A stretch of DNA of 64,000 bases, taken from NCBI RefSeq assembly GCF_014137975.1, contig NZ_JACGWZ010000001.1, forward strand, positions 1,550,001-1,614,000. The letters run 5' to 3'. Below, piece by piece: positions 48,654 through 57,147 of the stretch (position 1 is the stretch's first letter; each line of letters begins with the position of its first letter). The position numbers and the translations under genes were made by a program. Origin of the DNA: Halosaccharopolyspora lacisalsi. Its GTDB lineage: Bacteria; Actinomycetota; Actinomycetes; Mycobacteriales; Pseudonocardiaceae. A model generated the notes under the pieces. The model saw only the letters and a list, made by a program, of their open reading frames with translations. It made no database searches and had not been told where the DNA came from.

Positions 48654-50459
48654 TCAGGAGGTGTGGTGGACCTCCTGCAGTCCGTACACCGGGGTCGGGA
48701 TGCCCTCGGCGCGGGCCTTGAGCTGCAGTGCCAGGTAGAGCGAGTAGTGCCGGGACTGGTGCAGGTTGCCGCCGTGGAACCACAGGTTCTCCTGCTGGGT
48801 GGGTTTCCACATGTTGCGCTCCTCGCCCTCCCAGGGTCCGGGGTCCTTGGCGGTGTCGGAGCCGAGTCCCCAGACCTTGCCGACCTTGTCGGCGACCTCC
48901 TGGCCGACGATGTCGGCGGCGAGGCCGTTCATCGAGCCGAATCCGGTGGCGTAGACGACGAGGTCGGCCTCGAGCCGGGTGCCGTCGGTGAGCACGACCT
49001 CGGTCTCGGTCAGTTCGGACACCTCGCCGTGGGCCAGCTTGATGTCGCCGTCGGCGATGAGCTCGGAGGCTCCGACGTCGATGTAGTAGCCCGAACCGCG
49101 ACGCAGGTACTTCAGGAACAGCCCGGAGTCGTCGGCGCCGAAGTCGAGCTGGAAGCCGGCCTTCTCCAGCCGCTGGTAAAATTCGGCGTCCTGCTCGCGG
49201 ATGACGTCGAATCCCGGTTTCTGGAACTGGTTCATGATCCGGTACGGGATCGAGGCGAACGTCAGGTCCGCGGTGCGGGTGTCGATGCCGGCTTCCACCG
49301 CCTCCTCGGAGTACAGCGGCGCCAGACTGTGCTTCAACAGTGATTCCGAGCGCACCACGTGCGTTGAGGAGCGCTGGACCATCGTCACGTCGGCCCCGTG
49401 TTCCCACAGCGCGGCGCAGATGTCGTGGGCGGAGTTGTTGGAGCCGATGACCACAGCTTTCCTGCCGGTGTAGGCGTCCGGGCCGGGATGCTGCGAGGAG
49501 TGGTGCTGCTCGCCGCGGAACCGTTCGTGGCCGGGGAAGCTCGGCGCGTTGGGTTTGCCGGACACGCCCAGCGCCATCACCAGTTGGTTCGGTCGCAGCG
49601 TGAGTTGTTCACCGGCACGGTCGACGACCAGTTCCCACTGCGCGTTGTCCTCGTCGTACTTCGCGCTGAGCGCGGTGGTCGAGCCCCAGTAGTTGAGCTC
49701 CATGACCTTGGTGTACATCTCCAGCCAGTCGCCGATCTTGTCCTTCGGGGCGAACACCGGCCAGTTGTCCGGGAACTTGAGGTAGGGCAGGTGGTCGTAC
49801 CAGACGGGGTCGTGCAGGGCGAGCGACTTGTAGCGGTTGCGCCAGGAGTCCCCGGGCCGCTCGTTGCGCTCGACGATGATCGTCGACACGCCGAGCTGGC
49901 GCAGCCGCGCACCGAGCGCGATGCCGCCCTGGCCGCCGCCGACGATGACGACCTCGGGTTGGCGGCTGTAGCCGAGTTCGCGCAGTTCGGCTTCGCGTTG
50001 CTCTCCCCAGGAGACCCGGTCGGGGTCGGCTCCGTGCTCGGCACCTTTGGGGCGCCGATGGCGCATCGACTCCTCGTGGCCCTTGAGCTCGTCCAACGTG
50101 GTCAGGAACGTCCACGCGCGGCCGTCGACGAGGCGCAGGTGGGCGGTGCCGCGGCCGACCTCGGTCTCGAACGACAACCAGGCCTCGGTGACACCGTCGG
50201 TCTGCGTGGGTTCCCCGAGGACGGTGAAGTTGCCCGGGGCCGTGTTCTCCAGCGTCGCGCGCAACATGGCGGCGATCTCCTGGCGCCCCTCCAGCGTCGT
50301 GATGTTCCAGGTGAGTGCGATGAGGTCGCGCCAGTAGCCGTCCTCGGTGAACAGCGCTGAGACGCGGTCGGCGTCGCGGGCGGCGACGGCCTCGGAGAAC
50401 TCGGACACCCACTGCGCGGCGGGAGCTTGCTTCGGGGTGGTTTCCACGGTCTGGTGCAC
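48654..50459 (-). CDS. NTF2-like/flavin-containing monooxygenase (FMO) fusion
   Basis: A 601-residue enzyme. Seen: an N-terminal NTF2/SnoaL-like domain (WVSEFSEAVAARDADRVSALFTEDGYWRDLIALTWNITTLEGRQEI, residues 17-62, to about 150) and then FAD-binding VVIVGGGQGGIALGARLRQLGV (about 170-191), FMO-type RPGDSWRNRYKSLALHDPVWYDHLP, the NADPH site VVIGSNNSAHDICAALWEHGADVTMVQRSSTHVV (about 342-375) and ATGFGSM near 493. Known: actinobacterial FMOs of this layout oxidise ketones or heteroatoms (Baeyer-Villiger-like). GTG 50459 with AGGAGGT. Immediately downstream of a GAF regulator on the same strand. Confidence 0.9.
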   Translation of the reverse strand: MHQTVETTPKQAPAAQWVSEFSEAVAARDADRVSALFTEDGYWRDLIALTWNITTLEGRQEIAAMLRATLENTAPGNFTVLGEPTQTDGVTEAWLSFETEVGRGTAHLRLVDGRAWTFLTTLDELKGHEESMRHRRPKGAEHGADPDRVSWGEQREAELRELGYSRQPEVVIVGGGQGGIALGARLRQLGVSTIIVERNERPGDSWRNRYKSLALHDPVWYDHLPYLKFPDNWPVFAPKDKIGDWLEMYTKVMELNYWGSTTALSAKYDEDNAQWELVVDRAGEQLTLRPNQLVMALGVSGKPNAPSFPGHERFRGEQHHSSQHPGPDAYTGRKAVVIGSNNSAHDICAALWEHGADVTMVQRSSTHVVRSESLLKHSLAPLYSEEAVEAGIDTRTADLTFASIPYRIMNQFQKPGFDVIREQDAEFYQRLEKAGFQLDFGADDSGLFLKYLRRGSGYYIDVGASELIADGDIKLAHGEVSELTETEVVLTDGTRLEADLVVYATGFGSMNGLAADIVGQEVADKVGKVWGLGSDTAKDPGPWEGEERNMWKPTQQENLWFHGGNLHQSRHYSLYLALQLKARAEGIPTPVYGLQEVHHTS

Positions 50460-50528
50460 GGGCTACCTCCTGCACAGGCGTTTGTGTCCCTCGGCGTGAT
50501 CGGCCGCGCCACCGGTGCCGTGGTGGCG

Positions 50529-50538
50529 ATCACGTGAT
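50529..50538. promoter_or_regulatory. Palindrome ATCACGTGAT before the FMO gene
   Basis: A perfect 10-bp palindrome 70 nt upstream of the FMO start. It overlaps a larger imperfect stem (GTGATC 50496-50501 with GATCAC 50528-50533; GCCACC 50508-50513 with GGTGGC 50522-50527). It could be the GAF regulator's target or a terminator of that gene. Confidence 0.35.
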
Positions 50539-50656
50539 ACAGGCCATAAGGCCAGACGTGGGTGGCGTCCGCACGGGTTGCAAGGGGTTGCATCGGCGAG
50601 ATCGATGCTGCCCGCCCGGTGCCGCGACTCAGCCGCGCTCGCTTCGTGACGGCTGG

Positions 50657-51949
50657 TTAGTCGTGTCCGTCACTGCTGCGCACGGCCGGGGAGATGGAGT
50701 GCGGCAGCAGCGATTCCGAATCCGGTGGACGGAGCACGTCGACGTCGACGCTGTCGCTGAACCGGTACGGTCGGCGACTGAGCAGACCACCGAGGTGTCG
50801 GCGCAGTCGGGACATCTCGGCGCGGATCGTCACGGTGCGCTCGGGGTCGTCGAACACGTCGGTGGCCAACTGCGCCGCCGTTCGACCGTCCGGGTGGGTG
50901 GCCAGCAGGAACAGCAGCTCCGCGTGCCGCGGGCTCAGCGGGTGGCTCCAGTCGCCGGAGGGCAGGGTGACCTCGACGCGGGCCTGGCGCGATGATCGCA
51001 GGTCGAGTCGCACCCGGGTGCGGGGCCGGGCGGATTCGGTGGTGGCGTCGTCGTCGAGCAGCCGCACCAGCCAGCCGCCGGGCACGGGTTCGACCACGCA
51101 GTCGCCGAACGTGGGCAGCCACGTCCGGCCGGCGTCGCATTCGGTGGGCAACGCCACCCGGTCGACCGGAGCGATCCCGGACGACGCGGCGACCCATCCG
51201 TGCGGGTCGGTCACCACCGCCCGGCCGTCTACCTTGGACAGGATGGGGGCCGCGGTCCGGCGCAGTCGCTCGAGGTCCGAGGCGTGTACGGCGTGCAGCT
51301 GCGACTCGGCGAGTTGGGCGACGGTGTCCACCAGGGCGAGGGTGGTGGCGTTGACGGTCGCGGCGGGCCCGGACAGGTCCACTGCCCCGAGCAGCTGCCC
51401 GCTCCTCGGGTCGTGCATCGGCGCGCACGCGCACGTCCAGGCGTGGTGGGAGCGGACGTAGTGCTCGGCGGAGTAGACCTGCACGGGTCGGTGGGTGACC
51501 AGCGCGGTGCCGATCGCGTTGGTGCCGACGATGTCCTCGTTCCAGCTCATGCCCTCGACGAAGCCGAGCGCGTCGGCGTTGCGGCGGACGCTGCTGCTGC
51601 CGTCCCGCCACAGCACGCGGCCCTCGGCGTCGGTGATGACCATGATGTGCGCGGTCTGCTCGGCGACTCCGGCCAGTCTGCCGCGCAGCAGCGGGAGCAC
51701 GTCGGCGAGGGCCGAGCCGCGCCGGCGCGCCTCCAGCTCCTCCGGCGGCAACGGTTGCCCGCCGCGACCCCGTTCGGGATCTATGCCCCGGGACAGCATC
51801 CGTTGCCAGGACGCGTCGATCACCGGACGTGGCCGCGCGGGTGGCCTCTCACCAGCGAGTGCCGCGTCGTGCACCCGCGCCAGCACATGCGCGTACCGAC
51901 GGGGGTCCTCCCCCGTCGGTAGCGCCGTTTCGAGACTCTCCTGGTGCAC
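50657..51949 (-). CDS. GAF-domain transcriptional regulator with winged-helix C-terminus
   Basis: A 430-residue regulator. Seen: IDASWQRMLSRGIDPERGRG (about 43-62), a GAF-like region with HIMVITDAEGRVLWRDGSSSVRRNADALGFVEGMSWNEDIVGTNAIGTAL and AEHYVRSHHAWTCACAPMHDPRSGQLLGAVDLSG, then a C-terminal winged helix LSPRHAELLFLLATHPDGRTAAQLATDVFDDPERTVTIRAEMSRLRRHLG. Known: the N-terminal half matches AcoR-type sensors, but the AAA+ and Fis parts are replaced by a wHTH. Start GTG 51949; the frame runs on to 52636 through decayed sequence, which I reject. Likely regulates the FMO gene downstream. Confidence 0.85.
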   Translation of the reverse strand: MHQESLETALPTGEDPRRYAHVLARVHDAALAGERPPARPRPVIDASWQRMLSRGIDPERGRGGQPLPPEELEARRRGSALADVLPLLRGRLAGVAEQTAHIMVITDAEGRVLWRDGSSSVRRNADALGFVEGMSWNEDIVGTNAIGTALVTHRPVQVYSAEHYVRSHHAWTCACAPMHDPRSGQLLGAVDLSGPAATVNATTLALVDTVAQLAESQLHAVHASDLERLRRTAAPILSKVDGRAVVTDPHGWVAASSGIAPVDRVALPTECDAGRTWLPTFGDCVVEPVPGGWLVRLLDDDATTESARPRTRVRLDLRSSRQARVEVTLPSGDWSHPLSPRHAELLFLLATHPDGRTAAQLATDVFDDPERTVTIRAEMSRLRRHLGGLLSRRPYRFSDSVDVDVLRPPDSESLLPHSISPAVRSSDGHD

Positions 51950-52039
51950 TGGGGCGGCTCCTTCTCGTCGCCCCCAGTGTGTCCCACATCTCACCAGGCG
52001 CCAAGGGGTGGGCGCGGGGGAGGGGACGTCACCTCCGCT

Positions 52040-52210
52040 TGATGTCGGGTCGACCAGCACTTTCATGCGCTTGCCCTCGTGCAGGGCGTGGGAGCCGGAC
52101 GTGACGACCTCGTCCATCGGGATGTGATCGACCCAGCCGGTGGTCTCGTAGTGACCTCGGGCCGTCAGGTCGACGACGTCGTCGGCGCCCAAGCGCTCGT
52201 CGGCGAACGC
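52040..52210 (-). pseudogene. C-terminal remnant of a zinc alcohol dehydrogenase
   Basis: Minus-strand reading gives GADDVVDLTARGHYETTGWV then DHIPMDEVVTSGSHALHEGK and MKVLVDPT, which is the standard last 50 residues of an MDR alcohol dehydrogenase (GWVxxIPLDEVVxxGFxALxxGxRMKVLVDP). No upstream zinc or NAD motifs remain. It is in frame with the GAF regulator gene, which explains the artificially long open frame there. Confidence 0.6.
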
Positions 52211-52409
52211 CTGTGGTGGGTGCCCGTTCGTGCGCTGCGACAGCGGATCGGTGATGAGATCAAGCGCACCGATGCCGGTAAACCGTGGCCGGCTCTGGGA
52301 ACCCTGGTGACGTTCGTCGTGGTCGGGTGGTCGATCGTGGCGAGCCAACGCCTGCCCTGACCCCGGCCACGACGACAACCCGTTCAGGGCGATCCCGAGG
52401 AGTGTGGTC

Positions 52410-53741
52410 ATGCCTACTGATGTCCTGCGTGAATTGCTGGAGGGCAACGATGTCGCCGGGATGCAGCAGTGGCTGGACCAGCGCCTGCCCCACGAGATCG
52501 CCGACGAGCTGGGCCGCCAGGACGCGGTGGCGGCGGTGTTGCTGTTCCGGCTGCTGGACAAGGACCGGGCGCTGGCGGTGTTCGAGGAGCTCGATCCCGT
52601 CGACCAGCACAACGTCCTGTCCGGGCTGCGGGACAAGGCGTTTCACGACCTGGTCGAGGCGATGGACCCCGACGACCGGGCCCGGCTGCTCGGCGAGGCC
52701 CCGGCGACGTTCGCCCAACGCGTGCTGGAAGGACTCAGCCAGCGTCAGCGGGCCATGACCGCCGACCTGCTGGGCTACCCCGAGGGTGCGGTGGGCCGGT
52801 ACATGACCCCCGAGGTGGTACCGCTGCGCCAGCACCTCACCGCCGGTGAGGCCCTGAACGTGGTCCGGACCAAAGGCCACGACGCCGAAACGGTCTACAC
52901 CCTGCCGGTCGTCGATGACCAGCGGCGCCTGCAGGGCGTGGTCACCCTGCGGAGGCTGGTGCTCAGCCCGCCCGAGACACCCGTCCACGAGCTGGCCATC
53001 ACCGACGCGCCGCGCACCCGGGCCGCCGACACCGCCGAGTCCGCCGCCCGGCTGACGCGAGATGCCAACCTGCTGGCTCTGCCCGCCGTGGACAGCGAAG
53101 ACCGCGTGGTCGGGCTGCTGACCGTTGACGACGCCATCGAACTGATCGAAGCCGCCGACACCGAGGACATCGCCCGCCAGTCGGCCACCACCCCGTGGAG
53201 CGGGCACTACATGGCCGCCACCGTCGTCCAACTCGCCCGCTCGCGCGTCATCTGGCTGCTACTGCTCATCGTCGCCGCCACCCTGACCGTCAACGTCCTG
53301 CAGTTCTTCGAATCCACCCTGTCCCAGGTCACCGCGCTGGCATTGTTCATCCCGCTGCTGGTGGGCACCGGCGGCAACGCCGGGTCGCAAGCGGCCACCG
53401 CCACCGTCCGCGCGCTGGCGCTCGGCGAGCTGCGCACCAGTGACATCCTCCGCGTGGCTTGGCGCGAATGCCGCGTGGGACTCCTGCTGGGAACGATGCT
53501 GGCCGTTGTCGGCCTGGGCATCGGAACCCTGCTGGTCAGCGCCCCCGTCGCGATCACCGTGGCACTGTCCATCGTAGCCATCTGCTCCTGGGCCGCGGTC
53601 GTCGGCTCGGTCATGCCCCTGCTGGCCCGGCGAGTCGGAATCGATCCGGCCGTGGTCTCCGCACCACTGGTGACCACCCTCGTCGACGCCACCGGCCTGG
53701 TCATCTACTTCCTCGTCGCCCGCGCCGTGCTCGGCGTCTGA
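52410..53741 (+). CDS. mgtE: MgtE magnesium transporter
   Basis: A 443-residue Mg2+ channel/transporter. Seen: N-terminal helical MgtE_N domain (VAAVLLFRLLDKDRALAVFEELDPVDQHNVLSGL), a CBS pair with AVGRYMTPEVVPLRQHLTAGEAL (about 128-150) and LLALPAVDSEDRVVGLLTVDDAIELI, then five membrane segments including FIPLLVGTGGNAGSQAATATVRALALGEL (the signature pore segment near 313-341) and VGSVMPLLARRVGIDPAVVSAPLVTTLVDATGLVIYF. ATG 52410 with GAGGAG; GTG 52404 is two codons upstream. Monocistronic. Confidence 0.94.
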   Translation: MPTDVLRELLEGNDVAGMQQWLDQRLPHEIADELGRQDAVAAVLLFRLLDKDRALAVFEELDPVDQHNVLSGLRDKAFHDLVEAMDPDDRARLLGEAPATFAQRVLEGLSQRQRAMTADLLGYPEGAVGRYMTPEVVPLRQHLTAGEALNVVRTKGHDAETVYTLPVVDDQRRLQGVVTLRRLVLSPPETPVHELAITDAPRTRAADTAESAARLTRDANLLALPAVDSEDRVVGLLTVDDAIELIEAADTEDIARQSATTPWSGHYMAATVVQLARSRVIWLLLLIVAATLTVNVLQFFESTLSQVTALALFIPLLVGTGGNAGSQAATATVRALALGELRTSDILRVAWRECRVGLLLGTMLAVVGLGIGTLLVSAPVAITVALSIVAICSWAAVVGSVMPLLARRVGIDPAVVSAPLVTTLVDATGLVIYFLVARAVLGV

Positions 53742-53860
53742 CCCGGCTCGTTCCTCACCGCCGGGCTCCCGGCGTTGACCCCGTGCCGTCGGGTGCTCCT
53801 GGGTACGAGGTCGTCCCGACGTTCCGGTCCTCCCGCACGTCGTTCCCTTCCCGATGGTTG

Positions 53861-53915
53861 TTCGAATTCGAATTACATAGTACGGTAATGATGTTCAAAC
53901 TCGAACGAGTTCGAG
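53861..53915. promoter_or_regulatory. Cluster of nested palindromes before the LigB-type dioxygenase
   Basis: In this AT-rich patch TTCGAATTCGAA (53861-53872) is a 12-bp palindrome, and CTCGAAC-GA-GTTCGAG (53900-53915) is a 7-2-7 dyad next to the ribosome site. Between them ATTAC and GTAAT form a further short dyad. All share TTCGAA-like halves. They look like operators, for example for a MarR or TetR protein, but no such gene is adjacent. Confidence 0.5.
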
Positions 53916-53926
53916 GAGGTGCGGAC

Positions 53927-54706
53927 GTGTCCACCGACACCGCGAATCGCATGCCCGCGCTCTATCTCAGCCACGGGGCCCCACCGCTGGCCGACGATCC
54001 GGTGTGGCCCCGGGAACTCGCCGCGTGGTCTCGTGAGCTGCCCCGCCCCCGGATGATCCTGATGATCTCGGCGCACTGGGAGGAAGCGCCGCTGGCCATC
54101 GGCGCGACCACCACCGTCCCCCTGGTCCACGACTTCTGGGGCTTCCCCGAGCGGTATTACACGGTCCGCTACCCCGCACCGGGGGCCCCGGAGCTGGCCG
54201 CACGCGTGCGCGCGCTGTTGCACGACCCGGGCACACCGCTGCAGGACTTCCCCGAGCGGGGACTCGACCACGGGGCCTACGTGCCGCTGGTGGAGATGTA
54301 CCCGGAGGCCGACATCCCCGTGCTGCAGATCTCCATGCCGACTCTGCAGCCCGAGCGGCTCATGCACCTCGGCCGCGCGCTCGCCCCGCTGCGCGACGAA
54401 GGGGCGCTCATCATCGGCAGCGGATTCTTCACCCACAACCTCCGGGCCCTGTCCGAGCCCACGACTCCGGCCTGGTCGCTCGAGTTCGACGACTGGGGCG
54501 AACACGCCCTGCGGGCCGGCGAGGTCGACGAGCTCCTCGACTTCCGGCACAAAGCCCCCGCCGGGAACCTCGCCCACCCGAGTACCGAACACTTCGCGCC
54601 GCTGTTCGTCACCCTCGGCGCCACGGAGGAGGAGCTGGCCAACCAGCGCACCCCCATCGACGGCTTCTGGCACGGCCTGGCCAAACGCTCCGTGCAATTC
54701 GGCTGA
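53927..54706 (+). CDS. Class III extradiol dioxygenase (LigB/DODA-like, YgiD type)
   Basis: A 259-residue enzyme. Seen: MPALYLSHGAPPLADDPVWPREL near the N-terminus with a metal-binding His, RMILMISAHWEEAPLAIGATTTVPLVHDFWGFPERYYTVRYPAPG (about 40-84), GLDHGAYVPLVEMYPEADIPVLQISM (about 111-136) and GSGFFTHNLRAL. Known: members of the DODA family open catecholic rings, such as DOPA, using Fe(II) or Zn. Start GTG 53927 with GAGGAGGT; an upstream ATG lies within the operator region. An intradiol dioxygenase gene follows after 136 bp. Confidence 0.88.
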   Translation: MSTDTANRMPALYLSHGAPPLADDPVWPRELAAWSRELPRPRMILMISAHWEEAPLAIGATTTVPLVHDFWGFPERYYTVRYPAPGAPELAARVRALLHDPGTPLQDFPERGLDHGAYVPLVEMYPEADIPVLQISMPTLQPERLMHLGRALAPLRDEGALIIGSGFFTHNLRALSEPTTPAWSLEFDDWGEHALRAGEVDELLDFRHKAPAGNLAHPSTEHFAPLFVTLGATEEELANQRTPIDGFWHGLAKRSVQFG

Positions 54707-54842
54707 CCGGTCCGTTCCCGATCGGCACGTCAACGAGGGGACCCCACTACCGCCAGGACACCTGAGCGGCCGCCGACCGCGGCTGCCGCGATGAGAGACC
54801 CACCGCGAGAAACCCGCACCACGAGAAACGAGGAGCAAGGAC

Positions 54843-55688
54843 ATGACCGTCGAGTACGAGGCGACCGCCGCCGCTTCGGGCAACTCCGCCACCGAGCGCT
54901 TCCTATCCAAGGAAAGCGCCGGCGCCACCAGCAGTCCGGAGCGGGTGGACATGTTGGTCGGTGAGGTGTTGGGGGCGGTGCACGAGACCATCCGCAGGCA
55001 CGAGGTCTCCTACGACGAGTACGAGGCGTTGAAGGCGTGGTTGATCCAGGTCGGTGCGGACGGGGAGTGGCCGTTGTTCCTCGACGTGTGGTTGGAGCAC
55101 GTCGTCGAGGAGGTCGCCACCGAGGATCGCGAGGGTAGTCAGGGTTCCATCGAGGGGCCGTACTACGTGGCCGACTCGCCGCGGTTGCCGGCGGAGGCGA
55201 GTCTGCCGATGCGTGACGACGAGCCGGGTACGCCCCTGGTGTTTCAGGGTCGGGTCACCGACGTGTCGGGGCGGTCGCTGTCCGGGGCGCACGTGGAGAT
55301 GTGGCACGCCGACGACTACGGTTTCTACTCCCAGTACGCGCCGGGGTTGCCGGAGTGGAACCTGCGCGGCACCGTGGTCGCCGACGAGTGGGGGCGTTTC
55401 CGGATCCACACGGTCCAGCCGGCCCCGTACCAGATCCCGCACGACGGGGCGTGCGGCGCGTTGATCGCCGCCGCCGGGTGGCACGCCTGGCGTCCGGCCC
55501 ACCTGCACCTGAAGGTCTCGGCCGCCGGGCACCGGCGGGTCACCTCGCAGCTGTACTTCCGCGGGGGCGACTACGTCGACGACGACATCGCCCAGGCGGT
55601 CAAACCGAGCCTGCTGCTGGACCCCACCCCCACGGCCGACGGCACGAGCAACGAAGTCACCTACAACTTCACCCTCGACCGGGAATGA
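54843..55688 (+). CDS. Catechol/hydroxyquinol 1,2-dioxygenase (intradiol)
   Basis: A 281-residue non-haem Fe(III) enzyme that cleaves catechol or hydroxyquinol between the hydroxyls. Seen: N-terminal dimerisation helices (SPERVDMLVGEVLGAVHETIRRHEVSYDEYEALKAWL), EGPYYVADSP with Tyr ligand near 106, HVEMWHADDYGFYSQYAPG with Tyr near 159, FRIHTVQPAPYQIPHDG, and RPAHLHLKVSAAGHRRVTSQLYF with the two His ligands. ATG 54843; ribosome site GAGGAGCAAGG. Ended by a 15-bp-stem terminator. No muconate cycloisomerase or maleylacetate reductase is nearby, so the rest of the pathway is elsewhere. Confidence 0.92.
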   Translation: MTVEYEATAAASGNSATERFLSKESAGATSSPERVDMLVGEVLGAVHETIRRHEVSYDEYEALKAWLIQVGADGEWPLFLDVWLEHVVEEVATEDREGSQGSIEGPYYVADSPRLPAEASLPMRDDEPGTPLVFQGRVTDVSGRSLSGAHVEMWHADDYGFYSQYAPGLPEWNLRGTVVADEWGRFRIHTVQPAPYQIPHDGACGALIAAAGWHAWRPAHLHLKVSAAGHRRVTSQLYFRGGDYVDDDIAQAVKPSLLLDPTPTADGTSNEVTYNFTLDRE

Positions 55689-55711
55689 CTCGAAGGGCAA
55701 TCGCCCCGACC

Positions 55712-55747
55712 GGTGACCACCTACCGAACCGCCGGTAGGTGGTCACC
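55712..55747 (+). terminator. Terminator of the catechol dioxygenase gene
   Basis: GGTGACCACCTACCG (55712-55726) and its exact complement (55733-55747) form a 15-bp stem with a 6-nt loop, 23 nt after the dioxygenase stop. Confidence 0.8.
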
Positions 55748-56047
55748 CCGAGAGCATCGCCTGATTTCCGGAACGGGCGAGGGGCCGCGGTGATACGAAC
55801 GCGCGATCATGTTCGTCTCTCCCGAGGACGCTCCGGACAGTGGCTCGTCCACTGCCACGTGGCTTACCATCTCGCCACCGGCATGGCCGGATCACGTCCT
55901 GCGTGACCGGACCCTGAGCATCGAGTTCGTGGTGCCGTCCGCGCGGTGCGGACGTTTGCGTCCGAGCGCGGACCCGTCGATCGTCGTACTTGGCAGGGAG
56001 GTCGTGGAGGTGCCTCGCTGCTCCGGCTCACCACCGAGGAGGGGCAT

Positions 56048-56683
56048 ATGTCCGCAGCACGTGATCGCACCGTTCGGTGGCGGCGAGCCTGGGACAAGCA
56101 GGCCCGCACCTACGACAAGCAGATGCGGTTCATGGACCGCGTTCTGTTCGGCGACTCCCGCAGCTGGGCGTGTTCGCAAGCCACCGGCGAGGTCCTCGAA
56201 GTAGCCGTGGGCACCGGTCTCAACCTCACCGAGTACCCCGACGAGGTGGCCCTGACCGGGATCGATTTCAGCGACGAGATGCTCGGTATCGCCCGCGCAC
56301 GAGCGGCCGAACTCGATCGCGGTGCGAGACTGCTGCAGGGCGACGCCCACTCCCTGCCCTTCGCCGACGCCACGTTCGACACCGTGGTGTGCACGTTCGG
56401 TCTGTGCGCGATTCCCGACATCGACGTCGCCGTCGCGGAGATGCACCGCGTGCTGCGCCCCGCGGGCCGCTTGGTGCTCGTCGATCACGTCGAAAGTTCC
56501 GCATCCTTGGCGCGTGCCGTGCAACGGCTCCTCGAGTTCGTCACGGTCCCGACGGCCGGTGAGCACTTCCTGCGCAGGCCGCTGAACGAGGTCCGCACCG
56601 CCGGGTTCTCCGTCGAACGCACCGAGCGCTTCAAACTCGGCGTCGTCGAGCGGCTCACCGCCCGCAAGCCGAGCGGTCTGTAA
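56048..56683 (+). CDS. Class I SAM-dependent methyltransferase
   Basis: A 211-residue methyltransferase. Seen: WDKQARTYDKQMRFMDRVLFGDSRSWACSQA, motif I VLEVAVGTGLNLTEYPD (about 49-65), TGIDFSDEMLGIARARA (acidic loop), GDAHSLPFADATFDTVVCTFGLCAIPD (motifs II-III) and HRVLRPAGRLVLVDHVESS. Known: the pattern is that of phosphatidylethanolamine/ubiquinone-type Ubie-like methyltransferases; the substrate cannot be told. Start ATG 56048 with a GAGGAGGGG site. Monocistronic. Confidence 0.85.
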   Translation: MSAARDRTVRWRRAWDKQARTYDKQMRFMDRVLFGDSRSWACSQATGEVLEVAVGTGLNLTEYPDEVALTGIDFSDEMLGIARARAAELDRGARLLQGDAHSLPFADATFDTVVCTFGLCAIPDIDVAVAEMHRVLRPAGRLVLVDHVESSASLARAVQRLLEFVTVPTAGEHFLRRPLNEVRTAGFSVERTERFKLGVVERLTARKPSGL

Positions 56684-56944
56684 GGTTCTCGCCCTTCGGG
56701 GCCGTTGACTCGCCGATCCCGGCAGGTGGCGGTCAGCCGCAGAGATATCGCCGCCCGGGCTGTCGCTCCCGGCTACCGAAGCGATCATCGCTGGCTTGGC
56801 CGGTTACGTCCGGTGCGCTGTGGTCGGCACGCTCGGGTCTCTCGACTGGTCCACCACCGACGTCGGACGCTCCCATCAGGGCGGTGCGCGAAGAACCGGA
56901 TCGCATGAGGACGGTGCCCGCTCGCGAAGACCGGATCGATTGTG

Positions 56945-56981
56945 CGTTCCTCCAAAACGGACCGTCAATGTTGGAGGAACG
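56945..56981. promoter_or_regulatory. 11-bp inverted repeat upstream of the symporter gene
   Basis: CGTTCCTCCAA (56945-56955) is repeated inverted at 56971-56981 with a 15-nt spacer, about 170 nt before the start of the sodium symporter gene. Perfect arms and location suggest an operator; the regulator is not in the window. Confidence 0.55.
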
Positions 56982-57147
56982 AATACTGCTGTACGTGACC
57001 GCCATTGCTTCACACTCGTGGAACATTCGCGGCTGGTACGGCGGTGCTCTCGGGACGACGTCCGTTCACAGGGGAGCGCGTACGGGTGGAACGAATGTGC
57101 ACGCCGTGTTCGGCCCGATTGCGCCGCCCGTCGCTCCGGAGGGGTCC

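Noticed and set aside
50657-52636. A 659-residue GAF regulator
   Set aside because: The upstream part reads through an alcohol dehydrogenase relic that happens to be in frame and then antisense to mgtE; the regulator starts near 51949.
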